Source: Rhabdophis nuchalis
Taxonomy: Eukaryota > Chordata > Lepidosauria > Squamata > Natricidae
Reading direction: 5' to 3'
DNA length: 64,000 nucleotides
Assembly (NCBI GenBank): GCA_039707465.1
Contig: CM077649.1
Location: 15,290,501-15,354,500 of the forward strand
The translations under genes were made by a program, and so were the position numbers. The notes under the pieces are model-generated. The model was given only the letters and a program-made list of their open reading frames with translations. It did not search any database and was not told the origin of the DNA. Positions 22,191 through 33,309 of the stretch are shown piece by piece. How positions within the stretch are numbered: position 1 is the first letter of the stretch; each line of letters opens with the position of its first letter.

Positions 22191-22635
22191 CAGGGGTCTC
22201 CAACCTTTGCAACTTTAAGTCTGAAGGACTTCAGCTCCCAGAATTCTCCAGCCAGCAAAGCTAAGGCAGGGGTCTCCAACCTTTGCAACTTTAAGTCTGA
22301 AGGACTTCAGCTCCCAGAATTCTCCAGCCAGCAAAGCTAAGGCAGGGGTCTCCAACCTTTGCAACTTTAAGTCTGAAGGACTTCAGCTCCCAGAATTCTC
22401 CAGCCAGCAAAGCTAAGGCAGGGGTCTCCAACCTTTGCAACTTTAAGTCTGAAGGACTTCAGCTCCCAGAATTCTCCAGCCAGCTTTGCTGGCTGGAGAA
22501 GTCTGGGAGCTGAAGTCCTTCAGACTTAAAAGTTGCAAAGGTTGGAGACCCCTGGTATAGGTAATCTTTGCTGGCTGGAGAGGTCTGGGAGCTGAAGTCC
22601 TTCAGACTTAAAGTTGCAAAGGTTGGAGACCCCTG
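22191..22635. mobile_element. Multi-arm palindromic hAT MITE (4 left arms, 2 right arms)
   Basis: Left arms start at 22191, 22267, 22343 and 22419 (period 76 bp, linker aaagctaagg). Two inverted right arms follow, separated by linker gtataggtaatctttg. The whole block is flanked by a perfect 8-bp duplication ccgtaggg (22183-22190, 22636-22643), so the outermost ends are the transposon boundaries. Confidence 0.9.
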
Positions 22636-22643
22636 CCGTAGGG

Positions 22644-22930
22644 GATGTAGATTGAGATGTAGCTGAAGTATTTTGGCATTTGAGGCAAATTCCTTTCCGG
22701 GATCAAATATCTATCCCATTCAACGTGTGAGCATTTTTGGTATCTCCTTACCACCTTTGCAGGAAGGAAAACTTAAGGGAGTCAACAGCAGTTGAGTGCT
22801 ATCATCAGAGGTATAATTTTTAAAGCTTTTGTATAGTGAATATTCAGGTTTTAGTAATATCTAAATAAAATTGCAGGAAGTCCTTCATCTACTATTCTTG
22901 CTTTCTAGCTGTTCTTGCCTCAATAAGTGC
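22644..22930. other. No recognised feature
   Basis: AT-rich spacer. Nothing recognised. Confidence 0.4.
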
Positions 22931-22932
22931 AA

Positions 22933-23384
22933 ACATACAATACAATAATACAATACAATACAATAGCAGAGTTGGAAGGGACCTTGTAGGTCTTCTAGTC
23001 CAACCCCCTGCGTGGGCAGGAACCTTATACCATTTCAGACAAATGGCTATCTAACATCTTCTTAAAGACTTCCAGGGTTGGGGCATTCACAACTTCTGGA
23101 GGCAAGCTGTTCCAGAGGTTAATTGTTCTAACTGTCAGGAAATTTCTCCTTAGTTCTAAGTTGCTTCTCTCCTTGATTAGTTTCCACCCATTGCTTCTTG
23201 TCCTGGCCCCAGGTGTCTTGGAGAATAGTTTGACTCCCTCTTCTTTGTGGCACCCTCTGAGATATCGGAACACTGCTATCATGTCTCCCCTGGTCCTTCT
23301 CTTCATCAAACTAGACATTCCCAGTTCCTGCAACCGTTCTTCATATGTTTTAGTCTCCAGTCCCCTAATCATCTTGGTTGCTAA
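22933..23384 (-). repeat. CR1 LINE 3' fragment
   Basis: Minus-strand CR1 with an ATTGT tail at 22933-22966, a conserved 3' UTR and an open ORF2 C-terminus (23025-23372, RGLETKTYEERLQEL to SHLSEMV). 5'-truncated. Confidence 0.9.
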
Positions 23385-23560
23385 TCATACATAGATGCAC
23401 ACATGCAGAAGATCCTGCGCTCTCTCATTCTTGCAGATTTCCCTTCCCTGCTGCAAGCTGTCCTCGGCCTCCTTCCTCTCTTTTTCTGAAAGGGCCATCT
23501 CTTTAACTGATCAATGGCATTGTTATAGACAGCACTAACAAATGAACAGAAGGTCTGGGG

Positions 23561-23736
23561 CAGTGGTGGGTTTCAAATTTTTTAGAACCTACTCTGTAGG
23601 TGTGGCCTATTTTGTGGGCGTGGCTTGGCAGTCATGTGACAGGGTGGGAGTGGCCACCTTTTAAAATGTTGTGAAACTCATTTAACAACGCTCTTGCTTA
23701 GCAACCAACATTTTGGACTCAATTGTGATGATAAAT

Positions 23737-23804
<68 letters not shown>

Positions 23805-23975
23805 TCCTTCCTTCCTTCCTTCCTTCCTTCCTTTCCTTTCCTTCCCGTTGGGTCACTGGCAGCGGCGGGCCAGATTTACTTCCAGGTACGGCGGTGGAAC
23901 CCCCTCTCACCGGTTCTCTAAATTTCACCAACCGGCTCTCGTGAGTAGGTGCGAGCCTGCAGAAACCCACCACTG
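23561..23975. mobile_element. hAT MITE with internal (TTTC)n microsatellite
   Basis: Terminal inverted repeats CAGTGGTGGGTTTC and GAAACCCACCACTG. The interior holds TTTC then TTCC repeats (23737-23846). The flanks gtctgggg and gtttgggc are a 6/8 duplication. The same family occurs at 35193 and 42168. Confidence 0.85.
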
Positions 23976-24036
23976 GTTTGGGCCATGCCCATCAATATCA
24001 TCCGTTAGGCTATTGTAGCAAAGTGATTGTCTACAG

Positions 24037-25119
24037 CCGTGATGGCAAACCTATGGCCAGGTTTCTAGTGAGCATGCATGTATGATGATCAGCTGTCCTT
24101 CGTGTGTACGGCAGTGCTGAAAACCTGTGTGCGCATGTGTACCGGCCAGCTGATTGTTGAGTGTGTATGCATTTATTTATTTATTTATTTATTTTATTAA
24201 ATTTATACCCCGCCCTTCTCCTAAAAAAGGACCCAGGGCGGCTCACAGGCATCATTAAAAACATACACAGTACAAAAATCCAAAATTTTAAAAACTAATT
24301 AAATAATTCCCTGTGCTAAAATACTAATGCTCTAAAATTTAAAAATATCCCTATAAAATCAGAAACGGGGTTATGCTAGGCCGGCTTGTTGGAATAAGTA
24401 GGTTTTGAGACGTTGGCGGAAAAGGCGGAGGTCCACGATGGTGCGTAGATCGGGGGGAAGGTCATTCCAGAGGGCAGGGCCCGCCACAGAGAAGGCTCTT
24501 CCCCTGGGCACCGCCAACCGGCATTGCCCGGCCGACGGTACCCTGAGAAGGCCCTCTCTGTGGGAGCGGATCGGTCGAAGGGATGTATGGGGCAAGAGGC
24601 GGTCGCGAATATAGCTAGACCCCGAGCCATGGAGCGCTTTGAAGATGGTCGTCAGCACCTTGAAGCGCACCCGAAAGACCACAGGTAGCCAGTGCAGTTC
24701 GCGCAGGAGAGGTGTTATGTGGGTCTGCCTTGCGGCACCCATAATTACCCGCGCGGCCGCATTCTGGACTAGCTGTAACCTTCGAGTGAACGTCAAGGGG
24801 AGCCCCATGTAGAGAGCGTTACAGTAGTCCAGCCGAGATGTCTTCAATGCCTGAGTGACTGTGCGAAGAGCTCCCCGGTCCAGTAAGGGGCGCAACTGGC
24901 ATATCAAGCGTACCTGATAAAATGCCCCCCTGGCCACGGCCGACACATGGTCCTCCATGGTCAACCGGGAATCCAGGAGGACACCCAAGTTGCACGCCCT
25001 CTCCACGGGGGCTAGTGCATGCCAGAACACAGAAATTTGTCTTTTTTGGAGCGCAGCCCTGCTGAGCGTGTGCGCACATTTCCGCACAACTTTTTCGGCA
25101 CCAAGATTCGCCATCACTG
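24037..25119. mobile_element. hAT MITE split by an L2 insertion
   Basis: Left end ccgtgatggcaaacc pairs with right end gattcgccatcactg. A perfect 8-bp duplication gtctacag lies at 24029-24036 and 25120-25127. The interior is interrupted at about 24175-25055 by an L2 copy. Confidence 0.85.
24172..25055 (-). repeat. L2 LINE 3' half inside the hAT MITE
   Basis: Minus-strand L2 with an (ATTT)n tail at 24172-24197 and a 3' UTR hairpin. The ORF2 C-terminus is open from about 25055 to 24371 and reads LDYCNALYMGLP, LRELHWLPV and FSVAGPALWNDLP motifs. Similar flanks (gagtgtgtatgc, gagcgtgtgcgc) may be its degraded target duplication. Confidence 0.85.
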
Positions 25120-25275
25120 GTCTACAGTGAAATGAGACACAGCACCACATGTGGTGGCAGAGGTTAAAAACACTACTTGTGATGCAGAGCAACAAAATAT
25201 GATAGGTACAGGTAACTCTGTGATGGGCTACTAGTTGAAGTTATGTGTTCATGTCCTTCTAAATTGGTTCTTGGG

Positions 25276-27264
25276 GGGCTTCCGGTTCCGGCTCTTGGGG
25301 CGACGGGCGAGCCTAGCGCTCGCTCGCCGCTTTGTTTCTCTTTCTGCCCCCCCACAGGGGCGAGACTCCTCTTGTTTGAGGGTCTCCCGTAAAGCCGGCT
25401 CGTCGGGGGGCGCCCCCCCCCCCACGGCGGTGGAGGAAGTGGCTCCCGGCGCGGCTTAGGTGAGGGAGAACATGCTGCGGGGGGTTCTCCCTTCGCCTAA
25501 GGAAGACGGCGCCATTTACAACAATGAAGAGGGCTGATCGGCTCAGTCGGAAGGTCTCCCGAGGCTTCAGCTGCGAGGGGAGAGTGAGTTTTTTAAAAAA
25601 ACTTTTTTTTTTCTGCTGCCAGCCAGGCTGAACGGACTGGGAGGGGGGTGTTTGTTTCCAAAAAACCCCCCTCGGACTTAAGCGGCACTTGGAAATGGCT
25701 TCTCTGGAAGAGAAAGTGGAAATCTTAAATCCGGACTGTCTCTAACAAGGGAAAGTGGTATGCGGCTACTTGCAACATTGTGTCTAGGTCTGGCTGGTTT
25801 AAAAAAAAAAATTATTTTTCTACTCTCTCCTCTGGGCTCTGAGATGGGCGGTGGAAAGTGGCTTTTCTTTGTCCCTGCCTGACTATTTTAACTATGGGAA
25901 ATTCCCAGCGTCTCTTTACAATTGGGACTCTCTCTGGATATTAATGAAGAATTTTTTTCTTGTTGGATTTGTGGTTCCTTTCTGGATTACCTTCACTATT
26001 ATAACTATTGAGTTGGAAAATTGTCTCTCTCTTGGTTCCTGAATTTTACAACGTTTCAACCTTGATCTGAACTTTTGGCTCCCGGTTAGTCTCACCAGCC
26101 CCACCCCGAAAACGCCATTTTGGTGGCACTGACTCTAACAGTTAAGATGGCTCAAGAAACAGCACTGATAAGTTTAGAACAACGGATGGCTTCTCTTGAA
26201 ACTGTTATACAAACTTTGGTTCAAGAAATTCAGGCCCAGAGGGAAGAAAACATCATTTTCAAGAAGGAGCTATTGGACATACGGAACCAAACGCTGGAAA
26301 TCACACAGAAGACTGAAGAATTGGAAGGGGGGCTGGTGGGGGTTAAGGGAGAGATTAAAAATGTTACTAAAGAGGTTGAGGAAACAAGTGGGCAGGTGTC
26401 TAGGATTGATATGGAAAGAATGACATATTTTTTTGAGATTTCAGAATGTTTTTGAGCAACCTGGTGAATGCCTCCCTGATCTTATGAGCACAATTTTAGC
26501 AGACTATTTACAAAAACCTAAAGATGAGATCAGGGGGGACATTGACCTAGCCTATAGAATTAACTCAGCATATGCCAGGATAAATGAAGTGCCTAGAGAG
26601 ATACATGTGAAATTTGTTAGAAGGTCAACCAGAGAGGAAATCTTGAAGACGCAGAGAGGGAACCCTTTAATTTACCAACAAAAAACGGTCACTATCTTGA
26701 AGCAGATTCCTAGAAAGATTCGAGAAGCAAGGAGGAAATTTTCCTTCTTGTCTAAAATTTTATTTGATCATGGGATTTGGTTCAAGTGGGTGACACCCGA
26801 AGGGATGCTGGTGTTCTGGGAAGGAGGAAGAGTGAGGATTAAAACAGTTGCTGAGGCAGAAGCCTTTCTTAAAAAACATTCCTCTGCCCTGGGGGAAGAT
26901 CCAGGGGGGACGGAGGGGGCCACGGCCCCACCCGCTGGGGGCCAGGGAGGAGAAAAAGAAGATACAATAGCCAAGAGACTTAGATCGAAAAAATAACTTT
27001 GCCTTGATTTTCCTGAACAATTTTGCATAATATTTTCTGGATTTATTGTAAATGTCTGACAGCATGGAACTGAGAATTTAGGTATATGTACTTGCTTTTA
27101 CCTTGTAGTGTTATGAAAAATGCTTTTTTTTGTTATTTTTTTTATTGTGTATTTTGAGGTCTCGGAAGGGCCGACGACTCTGACGTGAATGCTCTCAAAA
27201 TTTCTTTGTATCCCTTACCCTACCCTATAGAAAAAATGTAAAACCAATAAAACTTTTTCAATAT
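25276..27264 (+). mobile_element. Compact L1-like ORF1-only element (HAL1-like)
   Basis: A 1989-bp unit flanked by a perfect 15-bp duplication aaattggttcttggg (25261-25275, 27265-27279). That is the length expected of L1-type target-primed insertion. It has a GC-rich 5' UTR of about 870 bp, one L1 ORF1-type frame, and a short 3' UTR ending in aataaaactttttcaatat. There is no endonuclease or reverse transcriptase frame, so it must move in trans. A second copy lies at 55248-55957. Confidence 0.8.
26147..26996 (+). pseudogene. L1 ORF1p-like protein with one frameshift
   Basis: The ATG at 26147 opens an N-terminal coiled-coil segment (ISLEQRMASLETVIQTLVQE, rich in heptad L/I/V) that ends at 26455 after a frameshift. 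The second half (26433-26996) carries the RNA-binding region with DIDLAYRINSAYAR, PREIHVKFVRR and FDHGIWFKW. Its tail is acidic, Gly-rich and basic (KRLRSKK end). The break lies in the run of seven T at about 26428-26434, so it is a homopolymer slip of one base. L1 ORF1p is a trimeric RNA chaperone that binds L1 RNA. No ORF2 follows. Function of this copy is doubtful; the family assignment is good. Confidence 0.75.
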
Positions 27265-27683
27265 AAATTGGTTCTTGGGCTCTTCTCAGGCTAATGCAAA
27301 CAGGATGGGTAAGCGAGCCATGCCTTGTACCCATTGCTTTCTGGAACAGTGTCCTTCCAGAGATTTAGAGGGCTTCTATCCTGAGGATGTCCCAAAAATG
27401 TCCCTAAGACTCTGGTTTATTAACTTCAGCCTCACCTTTTTGGGATGTATATTGTGTTTGTTTGTTCTTTTTCTTTATTTCTTTATTTAAATTTTAAAGT
27501 AGAAGCCACTGAGAGTCATATAGAAAGTAAGGAAGATTACCTTGATGGAGACACACTAGAACTGTTGCCTAGGCAAAAGAGACTGAAGCATTTTTAAAGT
27601 CAGGAATGACCTAACATTGTAATAAGGTTGATTTTCTATCTGGCTGCCCAGTGAGGTTGACATATTTGGGATTGAGCAGCAAA

Positions 27684-27745
27684 TCATACATACATACATA
27701 CATACATACATACATACATACATACATACATACATACATACATAC
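27684..27745. repeat. (CATA)n microsatellite
   Basis: About 15 CATA units. Confidence 0.95.
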
Positions 27746-27969
27746 TGTTAACCTTTCCTATCCCTTGTTCTTTTTATGCTGCACAAGTAGGCTACTCCAT
27801 ATAATGCAGACTGTTTTGCATTATTTATTTCTCCTTTATAAACTGGTTTGTGAGCAGACATCTAATTTGGGGGGGGGGAAGAGATATAAAACAGTAATTA
27901 CAGTAAACCAGCACCATCTTGTGGGTTGCTAAAATCATTCCATGTAGTTTTATAATCTAGCTTCACATA

Positions 27970-28392
27970 GGTAAAGGTTACCCTGCACATGCATGCTAAT
28001 CGTTTCTGGCTCTAGGGGGCGGTGCTCATCTCCATTTCTAAGCCAAAGAGCTAGGGCTGTCCAAAGATGTCTCCATGGTCATGTGGCCGGCATGACTAAA
28101 CGCCAAAGGCACACAGAGCGCTGTTACCTTCCCACCAAAGTGGTCCCTATTTTTCTACTTGCATTTTTTTAACATGCTTTTGAACTGCTAGCAGAAGCTA
28201 GGGATTCACTAGGTTTATTTTATTTATTTATTTTATTAAATTTATACCCCGCCCTTCTCCTTATTAGGACCCAGGGCGGCTTGAATCCCTAGTGCTCACT
28301 CCATTACGTGGCACTAGGGATTCAAACCGCTGAGCTGCTGACCTTCTAATCGACAAGTTCAGCATCTTAGCCACTGGGCCACCACGTCCCTA
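27970..28392 (-). repeat. tRNA-derived SINE interrupted by an L2 fragment
   Basis: On the minus strand a tRNA-like head has an A box (tggcccagtggctaag) near 28380 and a B box (ggtttgaatccct) near 28330. The body includes ctagggggcggtgctcatc. A 68-bp L2 3' terminus (28213-28280) sits inside. Confidence 0.75.
28213..28280 (-). repeat. L2 LINE terminus inserted in a SINE
   Basis: ATTT tail, taccccgcccttctcc and acccagggcggc. Only the terminal hairpin of L2 is present. Confidence 0.7.
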
Positions 28393-28514
28393 GTTCCACA
28401 TATAATAGTTTAATTTCCCTGAAAAGAATTGTTCCTTTGTGGGGTTAATTTATATCCAAAAGATTGGTGGAAATATGGACTGAACCTCTACACATGGGAC
28501 CAGGAAAGTTATAC

Positions 28515-28915
28515 TTAAGAACATAAGAACATAAGAACAGCCTTGCTGGAACAGGCCACAGCCCATCCAGTCCAGCATTCTGTCTCACACAGTGGCTCCC
28601 CATTTGCTTCAGGGTCTTCCCAAGCAGTTGTCTTCACCTGCTTATGATTCCCTGCAAATGGCATTGAGAGATATCCTGCCTATCTCTCCATCCCTGAGGG
28701 GGTCCTTAGGCATCCATCATGATAGCCATTGATACCCTTGTTCTCCATGAACTCTTCTAATCCTTTCTTAAAGGTGTCAAGGCTGACAGCTGTCACCACT
28801 TCTTCTGGCAGGTAGTCCCATAGACCAGGGATCCTCTGGGTGAAAAAGTACTTCCTCTTATTTGTTTGAGGTCTAGCTTCCAAAAGTTTCATGGAGTGCC
28901 CCCTAGTTCTCCCCC
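28515..28915 (-). repeat. CR1 LINE 3' fragment (TTCTTATG-tail subfamily)
   Basis: The tail reads aagaacataagaacataagaac on the plus strand. ORF2 C-terminal residues (RPQTNKRKYFFTQRIPG, FKKGLEEFMENKG) lie on the minus strand at 28680-28892. Same subfamily as 39840-40545. Confidence 0.85.
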
Positions 28916-29029
28916 ATACTTGCTATAGTATTTTTAAGACTATAGAAATTTCATTATTTTTGATCCACAGAAAAGTAATGTCTGTTTTAAGAACTCTATG
29001 TCTACTGATAGAAGAGATTATTTATAGCT

Positions 29030-29118
29030 TAGTGTTGAACTGTGAGGACCTTAGTGCTTTGATAGATTGGTTGTTCCTAACAGATGTTTCATTATCAAAT
29101 TAGGTAACATCGTCAATG
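29030..29118 (-). repeat. Penelope-like terminal fragment (tentative)
   Basis: The reverse complement of 29085-29115 reads TTGACGATGTTACC...GAAAC, matching the hammerhead-like motif of the 17.7 and 18.7 kb copies with one core change. Confidence 0.35.
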
Positions 29119-30073
29119 CTAACTCTATGTCTCTCACAGACCAGAACTTGAGGATGAGGGAAAGGGACATAGCATTTGAGGTCTCCTGAAAGATAAGTAG
29201 CAGTAACAGTAATTACCAAGGCAGAAAAGTGAACTATGATATGTCGATCAAGAGGGCATCTGGAAGATGAGTTTTGAAATTTCCAGCACTATAATTTATG
29301 AGCTCAGTTGTGCTGTTACACATCATAACAAAAATCTATTTTGGTGGCTTAACAGGCAAAGCAGGACACTATAAAACATTACCTTATGCAACCCCCCCCC
29401 CAAAACCCTATTCATAGGAATTAGAAATTCAAAGTACTGAGCAAAATCTATTCAAAAGCCCTTTTCACGTTCCAGCAAAAAGTAGTGCTATATTCAGTGG
29501 AGTTCTAGCTGTAATTTTAAGAATAGTACATTTATTTGGGAAATAACTCCCATTGAACCCTAGGATTTTCTTGAGAGTACATACAGAAAGATTGTAATGT
29601 CATTCCCTTATAAACTGGAAAGTGAGCAATACTAGCAGAATTGTATTTACAACATACTCATAATAAAAAGTGCTTTACTACAAAATGATTTCAAACTTGC
29701 TTAAATGCTTCTCTAGAACCTTCATCTCCAATAGGATTTTCCAATGCCAAATTTATCCCTTGATAAAGGAAAATAATGCTTTTAAAAAGAAAAATATTTG
29801 AAGTAAAAATATTTATTTATTTGATCACTTCATTCACTATGTGTGATAAAATGCTCAAAATTAACAACAATTAACACATTATGCTTTAAAATGTCTAATA
29901 TCTACCTACTTGATTTGTGCGTACCAATAATTGAAAATAAGCTTTTGGAAGACTGGAACGCTGCCATTTATTCTACCTCATCTATTCCACAATGTTACAT
30001 GCATTTGGAAAGGTACCAGGCTGAGAAAGAGTAATACACACCAAGTGATTCCACTAAATATAAAACCTTAATA
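29119..30073. other. No recognised feature
   Basis: AT-rich unique-looking sequence. Nothing recognised. Confidence 0.4.
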
Positions 30074-30081
30074 GTGTAAAA

Positions 30082-30945
30082 CAGGGGTCTTCAATCTTTG
30101 CAACTTTAAGTCTGAAGGACTTCTGCTCCCAGACTTCTCCAGCCAGCAAAGCTAAGGCAGGGGTCTCCAATCTTTGCAACTTTAAGTCTGAAGGACTTCA
30201 GCTCCCAGACTTCTCCAGCCAGCTTTGCTTTCCTGGCTGGAGAATTCTGGGAGCTGAAGTCCTTCAGACTTAAAGTTGCAAAGGTTGGAGACCCCTGGTA
30301 TAGGTAATCTTTGCTGGCTGGAGAAGTCTGGGAGCTGAAGTCCTTCAGACTTAAAGTTGCAAAGGTTGGAGACCCCTGGTATAGGTAATCTTTGCTGGCT
30401 GGAGAAGTCTGGGAGGTGAAGTCCTTCAGACTTAAAGTTGCAAAGGTTGGAGACCCCTGGTATAGGTAATCTTTGCTGGCTGGAGAAGTCTGGGAGGTGA
30501 AGTCCTTCAGACTTAAAGTTGCAAAGGTTGGAGACCCCTGGTATAGGTAATCTTTGCTGGCTGGAGAAGTCTGGGAGGTGAAGTCCTTCAGACTTAAAGT
30601 TGCAAAGGTTGGAGACCCCTGGTATAGGTAATCTTTGCTGGCTGGAGAAGTCTGGGAGGTGAAGTCCTTCAGACTTAAAGTTGCAAAGGTTGGAGACCCC
30701 TGGTATAGGTAATCTTTGCTGGCTGGAGAAGTCTGGGAGGTGAAGTCCTTCAGACTTAAAGTTGCAAAGGTTGGAGACCCCTGGTATAGGTAATCTTTGC
30801 TGGCTGGAGAATTCTGGGAGCTGAAGTCCTTCAGACTTAAAGTTGCAAAGGTTGGAGACCCCTGGTATAGGTAATCTTTGCTGGCTGGAGAATTCTGGGA
30901 GCTGAAGTCCTTCAGACTTAAACTTGCAAAGGTTGGAGACCCCTG
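30082..30945. mobile_element. Multi-arm palindromic hAT MITE array (2 left arms, 9 right arms)
   Basis: Left arms start at 30082 and 30158 (76-bp period). After a short centre (about 30221-30240) come nine right arms ending at 30297, 30378 and every 81 bp to 30945. The outer flanks carry a perfect 8-bp duplication gtgtaaaa (30074-30081, 30946-30953). Because 81 is divisible by 3, two minus-strand frames stay open through the array with a 27-residue repeat. These frames have no start context or homology and are not genes. Confidence 0.95.
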
Positions 30946-31029
30946 GTGTAAAACAAATACTGCATTGCATGTATGTTCAGATGACATTCCAAGATAATAA
31001 TGAAGTATTTTTCTTAATATTTTTAAACT

Positions 31030-31207
31030 TAATGGTTTTTAAACTCAAATTTTTATTAATTTTATCAGGGTTAGTTTGGGGGTTTTTTCCACGTTTCGGC
31101 CAAGGTTTAATATGTTTTTTAAAGCTTTTTAAACTTTTGTATATTTGTTTTTTTTCTGGCTGAACACCGCCCTGAGTCCTTCGGGAGTAGGGCGGTATAA
31201 AAAAAAC

Positions 31208-31239
<32 letters not shown>

Positions 31240-31288
31240 CTAAACTAAACTAAACTAAACTAAACTAAACTAAACTAAACTAAACTAA
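31030..31288 (+). repeat. L2-like LINE 3' end, divergent subfamily with (CTAAA)n tail
   Basis: The 3' UTR has ttccacgtttcggcc and the hairpin ccgccctgagtccttcggg...gggcggtat, followed by about 16 CTAAA units (31208-31288). The same subfamily is on the minus strand at 60505-60970. Confidence 0.75.
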
Positions 31289-32092
31289 ATAGAAGGGTCT
31301 GAATATCAAGAAAATCTGATTTTCAAAACCGCTATGACAGAGCATGAACTAAGAATGAATAAAATGCCTCTTTTGCAGTGATGCTATAAAGCCATTGATG
31401 AGCCTGGTGATGTCAGCTGTGACTTTAAACAGAACCATGCTTGTCAATAATTTTTGAAACATGTACAATCAGAATGGACCCAACGAGACAGGAGGTGGCG
31501 TCCTCTTTAATCCCATATTTTGTGGCAGAAGCTGAAGACAATAGCCACAATCTCTTGAAGCTTGATTCCATTTGACACATCCACCCTTCTCTTATCAATC
31601 TTACAAGGATATCCCACTTCAGGGCGCTGCCTATAAGATCTACTTTACTAGTGTCATTGAGATGGAAGAATCAGAAGGCTGGTTGAAGAATTTGTAATTC
31701 TAGGCAGACACTTTATTCAAATTTTCTGCTGTCAAGCTACAGTTTTCAATGGAGAGCAATGAAAATAATACTGCTCCAGGATACCGTTCATTTTTTCCCC
31801 CCAGAAATATTTTGAGTTTTTAAAAATTGGAATTGCTTTTTTGTAAAAGTATTTCATTCTAATAAAAATGATGACATTCATTCAGAGATCATGTCAATAT
31901 TATTTTAAGAAATATTTACTGTTTTCTATGTGGCAGATACACCACAAATGTACTGTAAGTTCCTAATCCGCATAACACAAATGTCTGAATCCATATCTGT
32001 TTATTCTATTCATTAACGCTGATCCACTAAACATCATTTTTAATTTTTAATTATGAAGTATAATAAAATACAAATAACTTCAACATGAATAT
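31289..32092. other. Unique stretch, no recognised feature
   Basis: 31330-31700 is repeat-free and of mixed composition. It could be a conserved non-coding element, but nothing direct shows this. Confidence 0.3.
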
Positions 32093-32620
<528 letters not shown>

Positions 32621-33309
32621 TAGAAATATCATAGGGGTTATAAAAAATAAAAATACATACATATAAAATGGTAATTAAATAAGCAAACTAGAAGAAGGGA
32701 GAAAAAACTAATTTAACAAAAAGATCAATATAATATTGATTTGAATAAATATTTAAATCTAAATGTACTTGTTGAACCAAGAATGAAAAACATACTGATG
32801 AAAATGATGCTGATATATAAAAAATAATGTATATTTTTATCAATATTTTCCTTTGAAAGTATGAGTGTTAGAAACAAGGCTACCTTAACAGCCTTACCAA
32901 ACCTTGAAGGAACCAAAGTAAGCTATATAGTGCCCTCTAATGATATTATTTTGATAACGCCTTCAGTTTTCCTATTGCCAATGAACAATAATTTTATAAT
33001 TATTATACTGGCATTTCAGTATCATATCTACGTACAGAGAGAGGCAGCCTGTGATCTACTTTAGAGCTGGTCTAATTTTTTTGCATGCTGTACTTCTAGC
33101 AATAAATAATAAATACTTCACTAATCAATACCTCCATACTAGATAAATAGAAGGAACTGTAAATCCAAAATATTAAAGAATTACTTATTCTAGGACCAAT
33201 ACATCAATCTTCCTAGGATTTTATTTCTATACATATAATGAGGAACAAGCTACAAAAGTCTCTGAAGTGGGAATTTAGCATTATTACTATTACAAATTGT
33301 TTCAACTTC
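32621..33309. other. No recognised feature
   Basis: AT-rich sequence. Nothing recognised. Confidence 0.4.

Noticed and set aside
22191..22635. CRISPR-like regular repeats
   Set aside because: Repeat units are contiguous MITE arms with constant linkers and outer target duplications, in a vertebrate genome.
28330..28392. A functional tRNA gene
   Set aside because: A and B boxes are present, but the sequence continues as a SINE body and does not fold into a full cloverleaf by eye.
31470..31500. CTCF-like word gacaggaggtggcgtc
   Set aside because: Only 12 of 15 positions fit the consensus, too weak to report.
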